A DNA stretch of 64,000 nucleotides, taken from contig NZ_JABSOE010000010.1 of the NCBI RefSeq assembly GCF_013618865.1, positions 1 to 64,000 of the forward strand. The letters are read 5' to 3'. Under the pieces are notes generated by a model. It was not told where the DNA came from. It was given only the letters and a program-made list of their open reading frames with translations, and ran no database searches. Source of the stretch: Phocaeicola faecicola. GTDB lineage: Bacteria > Bacteroidota > Bacteroidia > Bacteroidales > Bacteroidaceae. Each line of letters starts with the position of its first letter. Within the stretch, counting starts at the first letter, position 1. A program made the position numbers and the translations under genes. This document shows positions 63,028 through 64,000 of this stretch, piece after piece.

Positions 63028-64000
63028 TCAATAAAATTTATTTTCTGTCTTTCTGGCATTGATTACAATTTCTCCCAGGTCCATACCTTCCTCCCAGTCG
63101 GCAATGGAACTTCCCTCCAGGAAAAGGTGATCCTTTTGAATTTTTACCGTGTATTTGTAGCGTTTTCCCGATTCAAAACGGACTTCCGGCGTACGGAGAT
63201 CTGCGGTATACGGTGTTCCTGCGAAAACATAACTTACGCGTACCTCCAGCGACCGGCTTTGCGCAGAAGGATTAACCAGCAGCGGTACGGTGTACCCGTC
63301 TCCCTCAATTTTTCCCTGTTCTGCCTCCCAGGACACCGACCATCGGTCTGCCTGAGGATTTTCCGAAGCAGTCTCCAAAGGCTGCATCAACTGCTTTTCC
63401 AGATTGTATTCCTGTGGAGCCAGCATCCCCTCCCCTTCGACAGACAGGGCTTTCAGTACCGTTTCTTCCCCCTCCTTCCGGTCCTGAGCCTCAATAAAAC
63501 GGATAACCAGCAGAGCGTATAGATGCTTGAAAGACGATTCTCCGGTAAAAGGAATCTTTCCCTGATGCGAGGTAGCATAGGAACAAGTGGTCCGTGCCGT
63601 CAGAAAATCGAAACGGCCAAGTCCCTCCCAGGTACCCGGCTGCAAAGTGAGGTCGGGCAGTGGAATACGACTTGCTGAAACCGCCTCCCGGTAAGGATAA
63701 AAAGCCGCAAACTGTAACACCGTTGTCTTATCCGGCCAGGACAACGGCACCTCCGGCTCCCAGTTGCCGTCACTCCGGTACGTCCAGCGATACGGAGTCT
63801 CTCTTTCCGGCAGAAACAGACCGATCTGATCCGACTCAGAGAAATCGGTCTTTCCTTCGTAAGTCACTGTACGCGTAGCATTTACATCTTTTATCACAGC
63901 CTGTATGCCCAGTGCAGGGAAGGCATTTTCCCCCGCATTTTCCACTTCCTGATACTGACAGGCAGTGAGCGGGAGCAAGGAGATTAACCAAAATTTTTTC
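63028..64000 (-). CDS. Fimbrillin-family (Mfa-like) lipoprotein, 5' end outside the window
   Basis: The frame stays open to the window edge and reads KKFWLISLLPLTAC, a lipoprotein signal that lacks only its first residues, so the start is a few bases to the right of 64000. About 316 residues follow, with the Mfa-like domain (about 35-150; GLFLPERETPYRWTYRSDGNW) and a C-terminal domain ending SSIADWEEGMDLGEIVI. Fimbrillin-family proteins form or decorate surface pili. Which subclass it belongs to is not clear from the sequence. Confidence 0.78.
   Translation of the reverse strand, partial: KKFWLISLLPLTACQYQEVENAGENAFPALGIQAVIKDVNATRTVTYEGKTDFSESDQIGLFLPERETPYRWTYRSDGNWEPEVPLSWPDKTTVLQFAAFYPYREAVSASRIPLPDLTLQPGTWEGLGRFDFLTARTTCSYATSHQGKIPFTGESSFKHLYALLVIRFIEAQDRKEGEETVLKALSVEGEGMLAPQEYNLEKQLMQPLETASENPQADRWSVSWEAEQGKIEGDGYTVPLLVNPSAQSRSLEVRVSYVFAGTPYTADLRTPEVRFESGKRYKYTVKIQKDHLFLEGSSIADWEEGMDLGEIVINARKTENKFY

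Overview
The window is chromosomal DNA from a Bacteroidaceae member (Bacteroides or Phocaeicola). The reasons are a SusC/SusD polysaccharide utilisation locus (PUL), a GldH lipoprotein, a purH-mreBCD-pbp2-rodA cell-shape cluster, a fimbrillin-family lipoprotein, lipoboxes of the xxSC/xxGC type, few Shine-Dalgarno sequences, and repeated Bacteroides-type -7 boxes (TAnnTTTG) upstream of operons. Species is not assigned. No rRNA, tRNA, CRISPR array, transposase or phage gene was seen. The window is mostly core genome with a few accessory loci.

Layout, left to right. 1-845: stacked terminators and methylglyoxal synthase. 1295-6352: a tripartite efflux operon (tolC-like, emrA-like, emrB-like) ending in an AraC-type regulator. 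6642-10829: a PAP2 phosphatase joined to a predicted outer-membrane barrel, DNA primase, and a small secreted cupin. 11060-15506: a uronate operon (kduD, DUF4861 lipoprotein, PTS EIIC-Gat-like permease, kduI with a signal peptide). 15889-18858: two divergent phospholipase D type cardiolipin synthases. 18966-23187: metF, holB, a PSP1-domain gene and gldH. 23119-30568 (minus): purH, mreB, mreC, mreD, PBP2, rodA. 30747-33041: a PiT phosphate transporter with a PhoU-like tail. 33542-41565 (minus): a PUL made of susC, susD, a GH18 glycosidase and two surface glycan-binding lipoproteins. 42220-47757: arginine genes argR, an acyltransferase, argG, argC, argD, then proC. 47933-53292: a MATE pump, superoxide dismutase, an unknown outer-membrane protein/lipoprotein pair and the CCA-adding enzyme. 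53559-56648: a cobalamin riboswitch followed by anaerobic ribonucleotide reductase nrdD and its activase nrdG. 56821-57187: a promoter-to-terminator non-coding unit with a repeated TTAAGGTATTAG word. 57692-62915: a PL8-like lyase, a xanthine/uracil permease and xpt. 63028 to the right edge: a fimbrillin-like lipoprotein cut by the window end.

The most interesting candidate system is the uronate operon. KduI has the complete zinc-site spacing of the E. coli enzyme plus a 29-residue secretory extension. KduD lacks a signal peptide. Between them sit a lipoprotein and a PTS membrane subunit with no EIIA or EIIB partner. A scheme in which isomerisation happens in the periplasm, the product is imported without phosphorylation and KduD reduces it in the cytoplasm would fit, but this is inference. 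Other points worth following are the repeat-built ncRNA, B12 control of a B12-independent ribonucleotide reductase, the phosphatase-barrel fusion, and several composite intergenic palindromes.
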